DNA from: Micromonospora sp. C28SCA-DRY-2
Lineage (GTDB): Bacteria > Actinomycetota > Actinomycetes > Mycobacteriales > Micromonosporaceae
NCBI RefSeq assembly: GCF_030519475.1
Contig: NZ_JAUMKD010000001.1
Coordinates: 1,717,449-1,781,448, forward strand
Length of the DNA: 64,000 bases
Reading direction: 5' to 3'
Shown: positions 38,278 through 46,010 of the stretch, in pieces
How the letters are laid out: every line of letters begins with the position of its first letter
Numbering within the stretch: position 1 is the stretch's first letter
Program-made: the position numbers and the translations under genes
The notes under the pieces: generated by a model
Told to the model about the DNA's origin: nothing
What the model saw: the letters and a program-made list of their open reading frames with translations, nothing else
Databases searched by the model: none

Positions 38278-39630
38278 ATGCCCAGAAGACGTCTACGCGC
38301 GGCCGCCCTCGCCGGGGTCACCGCGCTCGCCCTCCTCGGCACGACGGCACCCGTCAGTGCCGCGCCGGTCGCGGCCCCGGCCGGCCGCCCGGTGGTGCAC
38401 GACGAGCAGATCACCTTCCACGAGTGGTCGCGGTACCCCGACTGGCGTCGGGGCACCCACACCGGCACCCGGGCCGTGCCCGGCGCCCACCCGGGCCTCA
38501 CCCTGGCCCGGCCGGCCGGCACCACCGACTACACCGACCCGCACACCGGCACCACCCGGAGCTGGGAGTACGCCACCTGGACCTCGCCGCTGACCCAGGT
38601 CGGCTTCGACGCCACCGAGCTGATCGCCTCGTGGAACGCGGACACCCCGGCCGGCACCTGGATCCAGGTGGAGTTGCAGGGCACCTACAACACCGGCGGC
38701 CAGACCCCGTGGTACGTGATGGGTCGGTGGGCCGAGGGCGACGCCGACATCAAACGCACCAGCGTGAACCGGCAGGGCGACCCCTGGTCGACCATCTGGA
38801 CCGACACCTTCAGCATCGACGACGCCGCGGCCGGGGTGCTGCTGCGGGCCTACCAGCTGCGGGTCACCCTCTACCGGGCGCCCGGCCAGCACGCCGCGCC
38901 GGTGGTGCGCACGCTGGGCGCGATGAGTTCCACCGTGCCGGACCGGTTCACCGTCGAGCCGAGCGCCGGCGGGATCGCCTGGGGCATCGAGCTGCCGGTG
39001 CCGCGCTACTCGCAGAACGTCCACACCGGCCACTACCCCGAGTACGACGGCGGCGGTCAGGCCTGGTGCTCCCCCACCTCCACCACGATGGTGATCGAGT
39101 ACTGGGGCCGGAAGGCGTCCGCGGAGGACACCGCCTGGGTGGACCCGACCTACCCGGACCCGACGGTCAACCACGCCGCCCGGATGGTCTACGACTACGC
39201 CTACGACGGCGCCGGCAACTGGCCGTTCAACACCGCGTACGCGGCCAGCTTCCCCGGCCTGGAGGGGCGGGTCACCCGGCTGCACTCGCTGGACGAGCTG
39301 GAGCGCTTCATCGCCGCCGGTATCCCGGTGGTGACCAGCCAGTCCTTCCTCGCCAGCGAGCTGGACGGGGCGAACTACGGCACCTCCGGGCACCTGTTCG
39401 TGGTGGTCGGCTTCACCGCCGACGGCGACGTGATCGTCAACGACCCCGCCTCGTCCAGCAACGACGTGGTCCGCAACGTGTACTCCCGGGAGCAGTTCGA
39501 GCAGATCTGGCTGCGGACCAAGCGGATCAACGCCAGCGGCGGGGTGTCCGGCGGCTCCGGCGGCGTGGTCTACCTGATCAAGCCGGAACGCCTCCCCTGG
39601 CCCACGGTCGCCGGCTCCACCAACTGGTGA
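38278..39630 (+). CDS. Secreted C39-like cysteine peptidase
   Basis: A 450-residue exported protein with a signal peptide ([20 protein letters not shown], cleavage near VSA). An N-terminal beta-rich domain of about 210 residues follows, then a peptidase_C39_2-type papain-fold domain. The catalytic triad candidates are Cys264 (GQAWCSPTSTTM), His372 (GHLFVVVGF) and Asp389 (VNDPAS). ATG 38278 has GGAG about 8 bases upstream; an in-frame ATG 10 codons earlier is less likely. Actinobacterial members of this layout are of unknown substrate. Divergent transcription with the M14 peptidase suggests joint expression. Confidence 0.88.
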   Translation: MPRRRLRAAALAGVTALALLGTTAPVSAAPVAAPAGRPVVHDEQITFHEWSRYPDWRRGTHTGTRAVPGAHPGLTLARPAGTTDYTDPHTGTTRSWEYATWTSPLTQVGFDATELIASWNADTPAGTWIQVELQGTYNTGGQTPWYVMGRWAEGDADIKRTSVNRQGDPWSTIWTDTFSIDDAAAGVLLRAYQLRVTLYRAPGQHAAPVVRTLGAMSSTVPDRFTVEPSAGGIAWGIELPVPRYSQNVHTGHYPEYDGGGQAWCSPTSTTMVIEYWGRKASAEDTAWVDPTYPDPTVNHAARMVYDYAYDGAGNWPFNTAYAASFPGLEGRVTRLHSLDELERFIAAGIPVVTSQSFLASELDGANYGTSGHLFVVVGFTADGDVIVNDPASSSNDVVRNVYSREQFEQIWLRTKRINASGGVSGGSGGVVYLIKPERLPWPTVAGSTNW

Positions 39631-39656
39631 CCTGACCCCGGGTCTTTCCCGTCGTT

Positions 39657-39704
39657 CAGGAGGTTCGCGTCGTCCCGGTCCGTCCGGGCGGCGCGGACCT
39701 CCTG
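39657..39704. terminator. Bidirectional hairpin between convergent genes
   Basis: CAGGAGGTTCGCG (39657-39669) pairs with CGCGGACCTCCTG (39692-39704) with one mismatch, and an inner CCCGG/CCGGG stem lies between. It sits between the C39 peptidase stop and the DUF4229 gene stop on the other strand, so it probably terminates both. Confidence 0.7.
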
Positions 39705-39705
39705 G

Positions 39706-39987
39706 TCACTTCGGCTCGGGGCGGCCGCCGGAGTCGTCGGGCTGGTCGTCGCCGGCGAGGGCGGAACGGAGGCGTTCCTTCTCGGCGCGGCGCCGCTCGG
39801 CGGCGGCGGCCATCTCCTCGGCCATCTCGTCGCGCCAGCCGCGCAGCAGGAAGAACGAGGCCGCGGCGGAGAAGGCGAGCGCCAGCATCAGCTTCAGGAA
39901 GACGTTCATGTCGACCAGCCAGAGCGCCGCCAGCACGAGCACGAACAGGCCGATCCGGCCCAGCGTGTACTTGACCGCCGCGCTCAC
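39706..39987 (-). CDS. DUF4229-family small membrane protein
   Basis: A 93-residue product starting at GTG 39987 with GAGGTG upstream. Two transmembrane helices (IGLFVLVLAALWLVDMNVFL and LMLALAFSAAASFFLLRG) are followed by a charged, helical cytoplasmic tail (RDEMAEEMAAAAERRRAEKE). This matches actinobacterial DUF4229, which has no assigned function but is commonly found near mqnE and the menaquinone prenyltransferase. Co-location with the respiratory genes here agrees with that. Confidence 0.82.
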   Translation of the reverse strand: MSAAVKYTLGRIGLFVLVLAALWLVDMNVFLKLMLALAFSAAASFFLLRGWRDEMAEEMAAAAERRRAEKERLRSALAGDDQPDDSGGRPEPK

Positions 39988-40081
39988 CGGTTCACCTCGG
40001 TCCGCGACCGCGGCGTCCGCGCACTCCTCGCACCCACTTCTCCCACTCCGTTCATCGCCGCCGGGAGCACCGGCGGAAGCC

Positions 40082-40504
40082 TCAGCCCGTCCGGCGGGCC
40101 AGCCAGCGCACGCCCGGGAACCACACCACCGCGTAACCGACAGTGAACGCCGTCGCGGCCAGCGCACCGGAGGCCAGCGGCGGCAGGCCGGCGACCAGGC
40201 CGGCCACCACCAACCCGGCGACCACCCCGACCGCGGCGGCCAGCAGCGCCGCCACCACCCGGGCCGCGCCGAACTCCCAGGCCCGGAAATCGTCCCAGAA
40301 CAGCCAGGCCGGCAGGATCACCGCCAGCCAGCCGTTGGCCCGGCCGAAGTCGCCGCTGCCCACCAGGGCGAACGCCCAGTCGAAGAGCACCAGCGCCAGC
40401 ACGCCGATGACCAGGCCGGCCAGGCTCACCCCGAGCAGGTCGCCCAGGGTACGGATGCGGCCCTCGGCGTCGCGCCGGGGGAAGCCGCTCTGCTGCTCGG
40501 TCAT
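40082..40504 (-). CDS. Small integral membrane protein of unknown function
   Basis: A 140-residue protein with four probable transmembrane segments: LGVSLAGLVIGVLALVLFDW, WLAVILPAWLFWD, RVVAALLAAAVGVVAGLVVA and ALAATAFTVGYAVVWFPG. A soluble N-terminus (MTEQQSGFPRRDAEGRIRT) precedes them. ATG 40504 has TAGAGG just upstream. It lies 23 bases downstream of the mqnE stop and is probably co-transcribed with it. No family motif is recognised. Confidence 0.75.
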   Translation of the reverse strand: MTEQQSGFPRRDAEGRIRTLGDLLGVSLAGLVIGVLALVLFDWAFALVGSGDFGRANGWLAVILPAWLFWDDFRAWEFGAARVVAALLAAAVGVVAGLVVAGLVAGLPPLASGALAATAFTVGYAVVWFPGVRWLARRTG

Positions 40505-40527
40505 GGCCTCTAGAGGGTACGTGCCGG

Positions 40528-41697
40528 TCAGGCCCAGACCCGCTGCGGCTCGGCACGCCGCTGCGCCAGCGACGGCGCGGCGTCGTACTCGCGGACCACC
40601 TCGTAGCGGGTGTTCCGCTCCACCGGCCGGAAGCCGGCGTCCCAGATCAGGTGCAGCAGGTCGTCCCGGTGCATGGTGTTCGGGGTGCCGTACGCGTCCG
40701 CGTCGTGGGTGATCTTGTATTCGACCACCGAGCCGTCCAGGTCGTCCGCGCCGAAGTTGAGGGAGAGCTGGGCGACCGACAGCCCGTGCATCACCCAGAA
40801 GCACTTCACGTGCGGGACGTTGTCGAACAGCAGCCGGGAGACCGCGAACGTCTTCAGCGACTCGGCCGGCGAGGCCATCGTGGTCCGGTCCTGGATCCGG
40901 TTGCGGATCTTGCCGTCCGCCGAGTCCACGAAGTCGTGCTGGTAGCGCAGCGGGATGAAGACCACGAAGCCGCCGGTCTCGTCCTGGAGCTCGCGCAGCC
41001 GCAGCACGTGGTCGACCCGGTGCCGGGGCTCCTCGATGTGCCCGTAGAGCATGGTCGACGGGGTCTTCATGCCCTTCGAGTGGGCCAGCCGGTGGATCCG
41101 CGACCAGTCCTCCCAGTGGCAGGCGTGGTCGACGATGTGCTGCCGGACCTCCCAGTCGAAGATCTCCGCGCCGCCGCCGGTCAGCGACTCCAGGCCGGCG
41201 TCCATCAGCTCGTCGAGGATCTCGTCGGCGGTCAACCCGCTGATCTTCTCGAACCACTGCACCTCGGTCGCGGTGAACGCCTTCAGCTTGACGTTCGGCA
41301 GGGCGGCCTTCAGCTCGCGCAGCACCTTCGGGTAGTAGCGCCAGGGCAGGGTCGGGTGCAGGCCGTTGACGATGTGCAGCTCGGTGAGCTGCTCGTCCTC
41401 CATCTCCTTGGCCTTGCGGACCGCCTCGTCGATGCGCATCGTGTACGCGTCCTTCTCGCCCGGCTTGCGCTGGAACGAGCAGTACGCGCAGGAGGCGGAG
41501 CAGACGTTGGTCAGGTTCAGGTGCCGGTTGACGTTGAACATCACCCGGTCGCCGTTGAGCTCGGTGCGCCGGTGGTGCGCCAGCCGCCCCAGCCAGGTCA
41601 GGTCGTCGCTGTCGTAGAGGGCGATGCCGTCCTCCCGGGTCAGCCGCTCCCCGGCGTACACCTTCGCTTCGAGCTCACGCTTGAGTCCGGCGTCCAT
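40528..41697 (-). CDS. mqnE: Aminofutalosine synthase (MqnE)
   Basis: Radical-SAM enzyme joining 3-enolpyruvyl-benzoate to SAM-derived adenosyl to give aminodeoxyfutalosine. The 389-residue product starts at ATG 41697 (MDAGLKRELEAKVYAGERLT). The cluster motif is at Cys66, 70 and 73 (NVCSASCAYCSF). It shows ELHIVNGLHPTLPWRYYPKV (HIVNGLHP is typical of MqnE), GGGAEIFDWEVRQ and the C-terminal GADDLDGSVVEYKI. It uses MqnA's product; mqnA is 17 kb away. Confidence 0.95.
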   Translation of the reverse strand: MDAGLKRELEAKVYAGERLTREDGIALYDSDDLTWLGRLAHHRRTELNGDRVMFNVNRHLNLTNVCSASCAYCSFQRKPGEKDAYTMRIDEAVRKAKEMEDEQLTELHIVNGLHPTLPWRYYPKVLRELKAALPNVKLKAFTATEVQWFEKISGLTADEILDELMDAGLESLTGGGAEIFDWEVRQHIVDHACHWEDWSRIHRLAHSKGMKTPSTMLYGHIEEPRHRVDHVLRLRELQDETGGFVVFIPLRYQHDFVDSADGKIRNRIQDRTTMASPAESLKTFAVSRLLFDNVPHVKCFWVMHGLSVAQLSLNFGADDLDGSVVEYKITHDADAYGTPNTMHRDDLLHLIWDAGFRPVERNTRYEVVREYDAAPSLAQRRAEPQRVWA

Positions 41698-41937
41698 CGA
41701 CAGCCACGTCCCCTTCCACCTGCGGTCCGGGACCGAGCCTACGTCGCCCGCACCGGCCACCGCCGGCACGGTCGGTGCCGGGTGCCCCCGCTCACCGAAC
41801 TCTCAGCCGGCTGTTACCTGGCCACGCATCGACATCGCTGTCTCCGTGCGGTAAGACAGATTGGGACGCGACACACACTGGTAGCGTCCGCACGGCCGCG
41901 CCCACAAGCGCGGAGAGAGCACCGGACGGGGAGCGGA

Positions 41938-43482
41938 ATGGTCGACAGCGGGCGCGGGCGGCGACACGGACGACGGCGGCGCCCGGTGATCTCACCGGTG
42001 CTACGGCCGGCGCTCTGGTCCGCCCTGCTCGGCGCCGTCGCCGCCGCGGTCCTGGCCAGCCCGTCGTACGCGGAGCCGGGGCTGCCCACCACGGTCCCCG
42101 ACAGCGGCGCCCGCCCGACGTACACCGGGGCGTTGCGGCTGCCCGGCGGCGCGCCCGTTCCCGGCCTGCCCGGCACTCCCGGCGCGCCGGTGTCCAACCT
42201 GGGCAGCGGCCCGCTGGCCAGCCAGATCTACGCCGCCGAGGCGCGGATCGGCCAGCTCGGCGACCAGTTGCTGCTGTTGCGGCAGAAGCGCACCGAGGCG
42301 GAGACCCAACTGGTCACCGCCAAGCGCGACCTCGACCTGGCCCGGGACGCGCTCGCCCGGGCCCAGCAGGGCGCGGACGACGCCGCGGCCGACGCGTTCA
42401 AGGCCGCCGCGGCCCTGCCGCCCGGCGGGTTCGCCGGCGACCTGCACGACCTGAACCGGCTCTCCCGGATCACCCGCGGGGAGAAGGCCGAGGGGGGCAC
42501 CACCGCCGCGGCCGGCGAGCTGTCCCGGGCTCGCACCGGCGAGCAGGTGGCCTACCAGGCCTGGCTGGCGGCCGACTCCCGGGCCCGCGGCGCCCAGCAG
42601 GAGTTCACCACCACCGAGCAGAGCCTGCGCGCCGAAGAGGCCAAGCTGCTCAAGCTGCGCAAGGACAACGCCGCGCAGCTGATCGAGCTGGAGAGGCAGC
42701 AGGAAGCGGCCGAGCAGCGGCTCGGCGCGGGCTACCTCGCCAACGAGACGGTCGACGGGCTGGCGGCGCACCCGATGGCGCTGGCCGCGGTGGCGTACGC
42801 CAAGGCGCAGCTCGGCGACCCCTACCTCTGGGCGGCCGAGGGGCCGGACCGGTTCGACTGCTCCGGCCTGATGTGGGCCGCGTACCGCTCGGCGGGCTAC
42901 AAGGCCCTGCCCCGGGTCTCCCGCGACCAGTACTACGCGACCCGCTCCCGCACCGTGGCCCGCACCGCGCTGCTCCCCGGCGACCTGCTCTTCTTCGCCT
43001 CGGGCAGCAGCTGGACGAGCATCCACCACGTGGGCATGTACATCGGCGGCGGCAAGATGGTGCACGCCCCGACCACCGGCGACGTCGTCAAGATCTCCAC
43101 GGTCCGCTGGTCCCGGTTGTACGCGGCCACCCGGGTGATCGGCGCGGTGCCCGCGCCCACCACCCCGAGCCCGACGCCGAGTCCGACGCCGAGCAAGCCG
43201 GCCACCCCGACGCCGAAGCCGACCGAGTCGAAGCCCCCGAAGACCAGCGAGCCCACCCTCCCGCCGCGGCCGACGCCGGCCAGCCCGTCACCGTCGCCCA
43301 CCGGCAGCACCTCGCCGAGCGCCAGCGGCTCGCCGTCGACGTCGGCCCCGGCCGACGACACGGCCACCTCGGCGCCGGCCAGCGCCAGCGCGTCGTCCAG
43401 CGGGGAGGCGGAGTCCAGCCGCGAGGCCGAGCCCAGCGGCAGCACGACGAGCGGTTCGGCGACGCCCAGCGCGGGTAACTGA
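41938..43482 (+). CDS. Secreted NlpC/P60 peptidoglycan endopeptidase with long Pro/Ser/Thr C-terminal tail
   Basis: A 514-residue cell-wall hydrolase. The signal peptide (LWSALLGAVAAAVLASPSYA) is followed by a coiled-coil region, about residues 95-260 (EARIGQLGDQLLLLRQKRTE). The NlpC/P60 domain spans about 275-405 with catalytic Cys308 (FDCSGLMW), His364 (HHVGMYIGG) and His376 (HAP). The last ~115 residues are a Pro/Ser/Thr repeat tail (PSPTPSPTPSKPATPTPKPT), probably spanning or contacting the wall. ATG 41938 follows GGGGAGCGGA. The RipA/CwlO-like layout suggests D,L-endopeptidase action in division or growth. Confidence 0.9.
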   Translation: MVDSGRGRRHGRRRRPVISPVLRPALWSALLGAVAAAVLASPSYAEPGLPTTVPDSGARPTYTGALRLPGGAPVPGLPGTPGAPVSNLGSGPLASQIYAAEARIGQLGDQLLLLRQKRTEAETQLVTAKRDLDLARDALARAQQGADDAAADAFKAAAALPPGGFAGDLHDLNRLSRITRGEKAEGGTTAAAGELSRARTGEQVAYQAWLAADSRARGAQQEFTTTEQSLRAEEAKLLKLRKDNAAQLIELERQQEAAEQRLGAGYLANETVDGLAAHPMALAAVAYAKAQLGDPYLWAAEGPDRFDCSGLMWAAYRSAGYKALPRVSRDQYYATRSRTVARTALLPGDLLFFASGSSWTSIHHVGMYIGGGKMVHAPTTGDVVKISTVRWSRLYAATRVIGAVPAPTTPSPTPSPTPSKPATPTPKPTESKPPKTSEPTLPPRPTPASPSPSPTGSTSPSASGSPSTSAPADDTATSAPASASASSSGEAESSREAEPSGSTTSGSATPSAGN

Positions 43483-43642
43483 GCCAGCGCTCCGCCGCCG
43501 TCGCGCGGACGGCACGGGCGCGTACCGGCGCGGAACGGACTCCGGCTGTGCGGCCGGGGCGGAATGTGGCACGGTGACACTCAGGCACGCCCGGACCCCT
43601 CGCCGCGGATCCGGGCGCGAGCGTGGCGCGGAGGGCGAGCAC

Positions 43643-45811
43643 ATGGCCGATCAGCAGGTTCCGGCGGAGCCGGTCGACGACGTGCCGGCCCCGGCCGACC
43701 GGGCCGGGGTGACGGCCCGGAAGCCCGTGCCCGCCACCGACCAGTCCGCCCCGGCGAGCCGGGACGACCGGACCGGCGCCGACGACGGGATACCCGCCCA
43801 GCGCACGCCCCACGAGCAGTCGGCCACCGCCGAGCCGACCACCGACAACGCCGGAAAGCCCGGTCCCGCCCCCGCCGACCCGGCCGGTGTCGAGGAGGCC
43901 GAGCCCGTCGCGGCGGAGCGGGCCGGATCGACCTCCCAGGAGGCCGCGCCGACCGCCGGGGAGCCCGCGGAGGCCGGCGGAGACGCTGCGCCGACCGCGA
44001 TCGACCAGGCCGAGCCGGTAACCAGTGAAAGCGCCGGCCGGGCCGCCGCCGAGGACCCGACGCCGGCCGCCGCCACGACCGTCACTCGGGCCGAGCCGAC
44101 CGGCGAGGAGGGCGCGCCGGCCGCGCCCGGTGACGCCGAACCGATCGCCACTGACACCACCGAGCCGGAAACCCCGGAACGCGCCGCACCGGCCGCCGCC
44201 GACGACTCCGCACCCGCCGCCACGGCCGCGCCGGCCGCCTCCCAGGCCGAGCCGGCGGACCCCGAAGGCCCCGGACCCGACACCGCCGACGACTCCAGCG
44301 CCGCCAGCGCCACGGACGCCGACCCGGCGGCTGAAGAGCGGGCCGCCCCTGACACCGTTGCGCCAGCCGCCGCGGATGACGCCCAGCCGGCGGCCGTGGA
44401 CGCGGCAGAACCCGCCGGGAGTGCGCCGGACCCGGCCGACCGGATCGGCGCCGGGGCGGTGTCCGGCGGGGCCGCCCGGGCGAGCGCGCGGGTGAGCGTC
44501 GCGGCTGTGGTCGCCCCGCCGGCGGGCGGCGCGCCGCCCAGCGGCGCGGGGGCCGCCACCACCTACCGGGCGACCGCGTCGGTCACCCCGGCCGCCGTTC
44601 CGGGCCAGCGCGCCGGCACCCCGGCCCGCGCCAGCGCCGCGGTCCCCGGAGCCAGCCGGATCGCGGCCGGCGAGGCGGAGCGGTCCGCCGGAGCCCGCGC
44701 CGGCACGGCGAAGGTCTACCAGGCCGCGCCGGTCAACCCGGAACCGCCGGAACCCGCCCAGCCGCCGGAGCCGGCCCAGCCGCCGAAGCCGCCCACGCCC
44801 GAGCCGGAACCGGCACCCGCGCCCGTGCCGCCGGTGCCCGGGCCGACCCCGCCCGCACCGAGCCCGCCCGTGCCGCACCCGACGCCGCCGACCCCCGGGC
44901 CCTACCCGCCCGGCCCGGTGCCACCGAAGCCGGGACCGACCCCGCCCGGCCCCCTGCCGCCGCCCGGGCCGCCGGCGCCGCCGCCCGGCCCGCCGGTCCC
45001 GCCGCCCCCGCCGCCGCCCGGCCCGATGCCGGCCCCGCCGTTCCCGCCACCGCCGGCCACCGCCGCGCCGGGACAGTCGCCGGCCTTCACCGGGCGGGCG
45101 ACCGCACCCGTCGCCGCGCCGGCCCCGCGCGGCGCCGCACGGGTCCCGGCGGCCCCCGTCTCCGCGGCACCGGCCGCCGCCGTGCCCACCTCCGCGCCGC
45201 CGGCCCCCGCGCCGGGCCCGGCCGCGCCGTCCTACGGCCCGCCCGCCACGCCGCCGTCGGTGTCCGCACCGCCGGCCGCCGGGTCACCGGACGCGCCGCC
45301 GGTCTCCGGGCCACCCGCCGCTGCGCCGCCCGTCGTACCCGCGCCGGCCCTGCCGGCCTGGCCGCCGCCGGCCGCGCCCGCCGACCGCCGGGGCGACCGG
45401 TCCGGCGGGCCGGAGCCGACGGTGCCCGCCGGTGCCGCCGCCTGGTCGGCCGCCGGCCCGGCCAGCGCCCCGGCGGCCAGCCCGGCCAGCGCCCCGGCCG
45501 CCCGCCAGCCCGGCCGGTACGACGGCGGGCCGGACCTGGCCGGCACGGTCTACGGCGCCGGCACGGAGGGGCCCGGCTTCACCACCGTCGCCTTCCCCGC
45601 CGGCAACCCGTTGGAGAACTCCGGCTCGCTGACCGGGCACATCCTGGCGCAGGGCTGGGCCGAGTCGCCGGCCGCCGAGCGGTCCAGCACCACCCGGGTG
45701 GTGATCGTCCTGGCGGCCGCGCTGGGCCTGCTGGTGGCGATCAGCGTGCTGGTCGTGCTGCTCGCCAACGACGCCATGGACGGGCTGGTGGGCGGCATCC
45801 TGACCAAGTGA
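43643..45811 (+). CDS. Large disordered Ala/Glu/Pro-rich protein with C-terminal transmembrane anchor
   Basis: A 722-residue protein from ATG 43643 (GGAGG 7 bases upstream) with no signal peptide. Residues ~1-270 are acidic Ala/Glu/Thr/Asp low complexity with repeated xxAEPxx units. About 350-475 is almost pure Pro/Gly/Ala (e.g. PPPGPPAPPPGPPVPPPP). About 620-685 is a less degenerate segment (GRYDGGPDLAGTVYGAGTEG, then NPLENSGSLTGHILAQGW). A single helix VVIVLAAALGLLVAISVLVV sits near the C-terminus, leaving the short tail LANDAMDGLVGGILTK. The topology is tail-anchored with a cytoplasmic disordered domain. I do not recognise a family; it lies between a wall hydrolase and an RNA helicase. Confidence 0.75.
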   Translation: MADQQVPAEPVDDVPAPADRAGVTARKPVPATDQSAPASRDDRTGADDGIPAQRTPHEQSATAEPTTDNAGKPGPAPADPAGVEEAEPVAAERAGSTSQEAAPTAGEPAEAGGDAAPTAIDQAEPVTSESAGRAAAEDPTPAAATTVTRAEPTGEEGAPAAPGDAEPIATDTTEPETPERAAPAAADDSAPAATAAPAASQAEPADPEGPGPDTADDSSAASATDADPAAEERAAPDTVAPAAADDAQPAAVDAAEPAGSAPDPADRIGAGAVSGGAARASARVSVAAVVAPPAGGAPPSGAGAATTYRATASVTPAAVPGQRAGTPARASAAVPGASRIAAGEAERSAGARAGTAKVYQAAPVNPEPPEPAQPPEPAQPPKPPTPEPEPAPAPVPPVPGPTPPAPSPPVPHPTPPTPGPYPPGPVPPKPGPTPPGPLPPPGPPAPPPGPPVPPPPPPPGPMPAPPFPPPPATAAPGQSPAFTGRATAPVAAPAPRGAARVPAAPVSAAPAAAVPTSAPPAPAPGPAAPSYGPPATPPSVSAPPAAGSPDAPPVSGPPAAAPPVVPAPALPAWPPPAAPADRRGDRSGGPEPTVPAGAAAWSAAGPASAPAASPASAPAARQPGRYDGGPDLAGTVYGAGTEGPGFTTVAFPAGNPLENSGSLTGHILAQGWAESPAAERSSTTRVVIVLAAALGLLVAISVLVVLLANDAMDGLVGGILTK

Positions 45812-45909
45812 CCAGCACTGCCGGGGTGATGGTGAGCCCGCCCACTACGGCTCCGCGTCACCGTGGCGGTCCGGTCGTTCCGCCGTACACTTGTGGAGAT
45901 CACTGACCC

Positions 45910-45928
45910 GGCGCGCGTCCTGCGCGCC
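45910..45928 (+). other. GC hairpin in the leader of the DEAD-box helicase gene
   Basis: GGCGCGC-GTCCT-GCGCGCC forms a perfect 7-bp stem (45910-45916 / 45922-45928) and is followed by the palindrome GCCCATGGGC. A TACACT -10-like hexamer at 45885-45890 would give a leader of about 115 bases that contains it. A structured leader suits cold- or helicase-responsive control, but this is inference. Confidence 0.35.
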
Positions 45929-46010
45929 CATGGGCGATCTTGCGGGCGATTCGGCGGCGGTGAGCCGCGACCGGCCATCGCGAAGATGCGCCCCGCTCGA
46001 AAGGCATTTC

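Noticed and set aside
41698..41937. c-di-AMP (ydaO-type) riboswitch ahead of the NlpC/P60 gene
   Set aside because: Such riboswitches often precede wall hydrolases in actinobacteria, so I looked, but I could not find the conserved core in these 240 bases.
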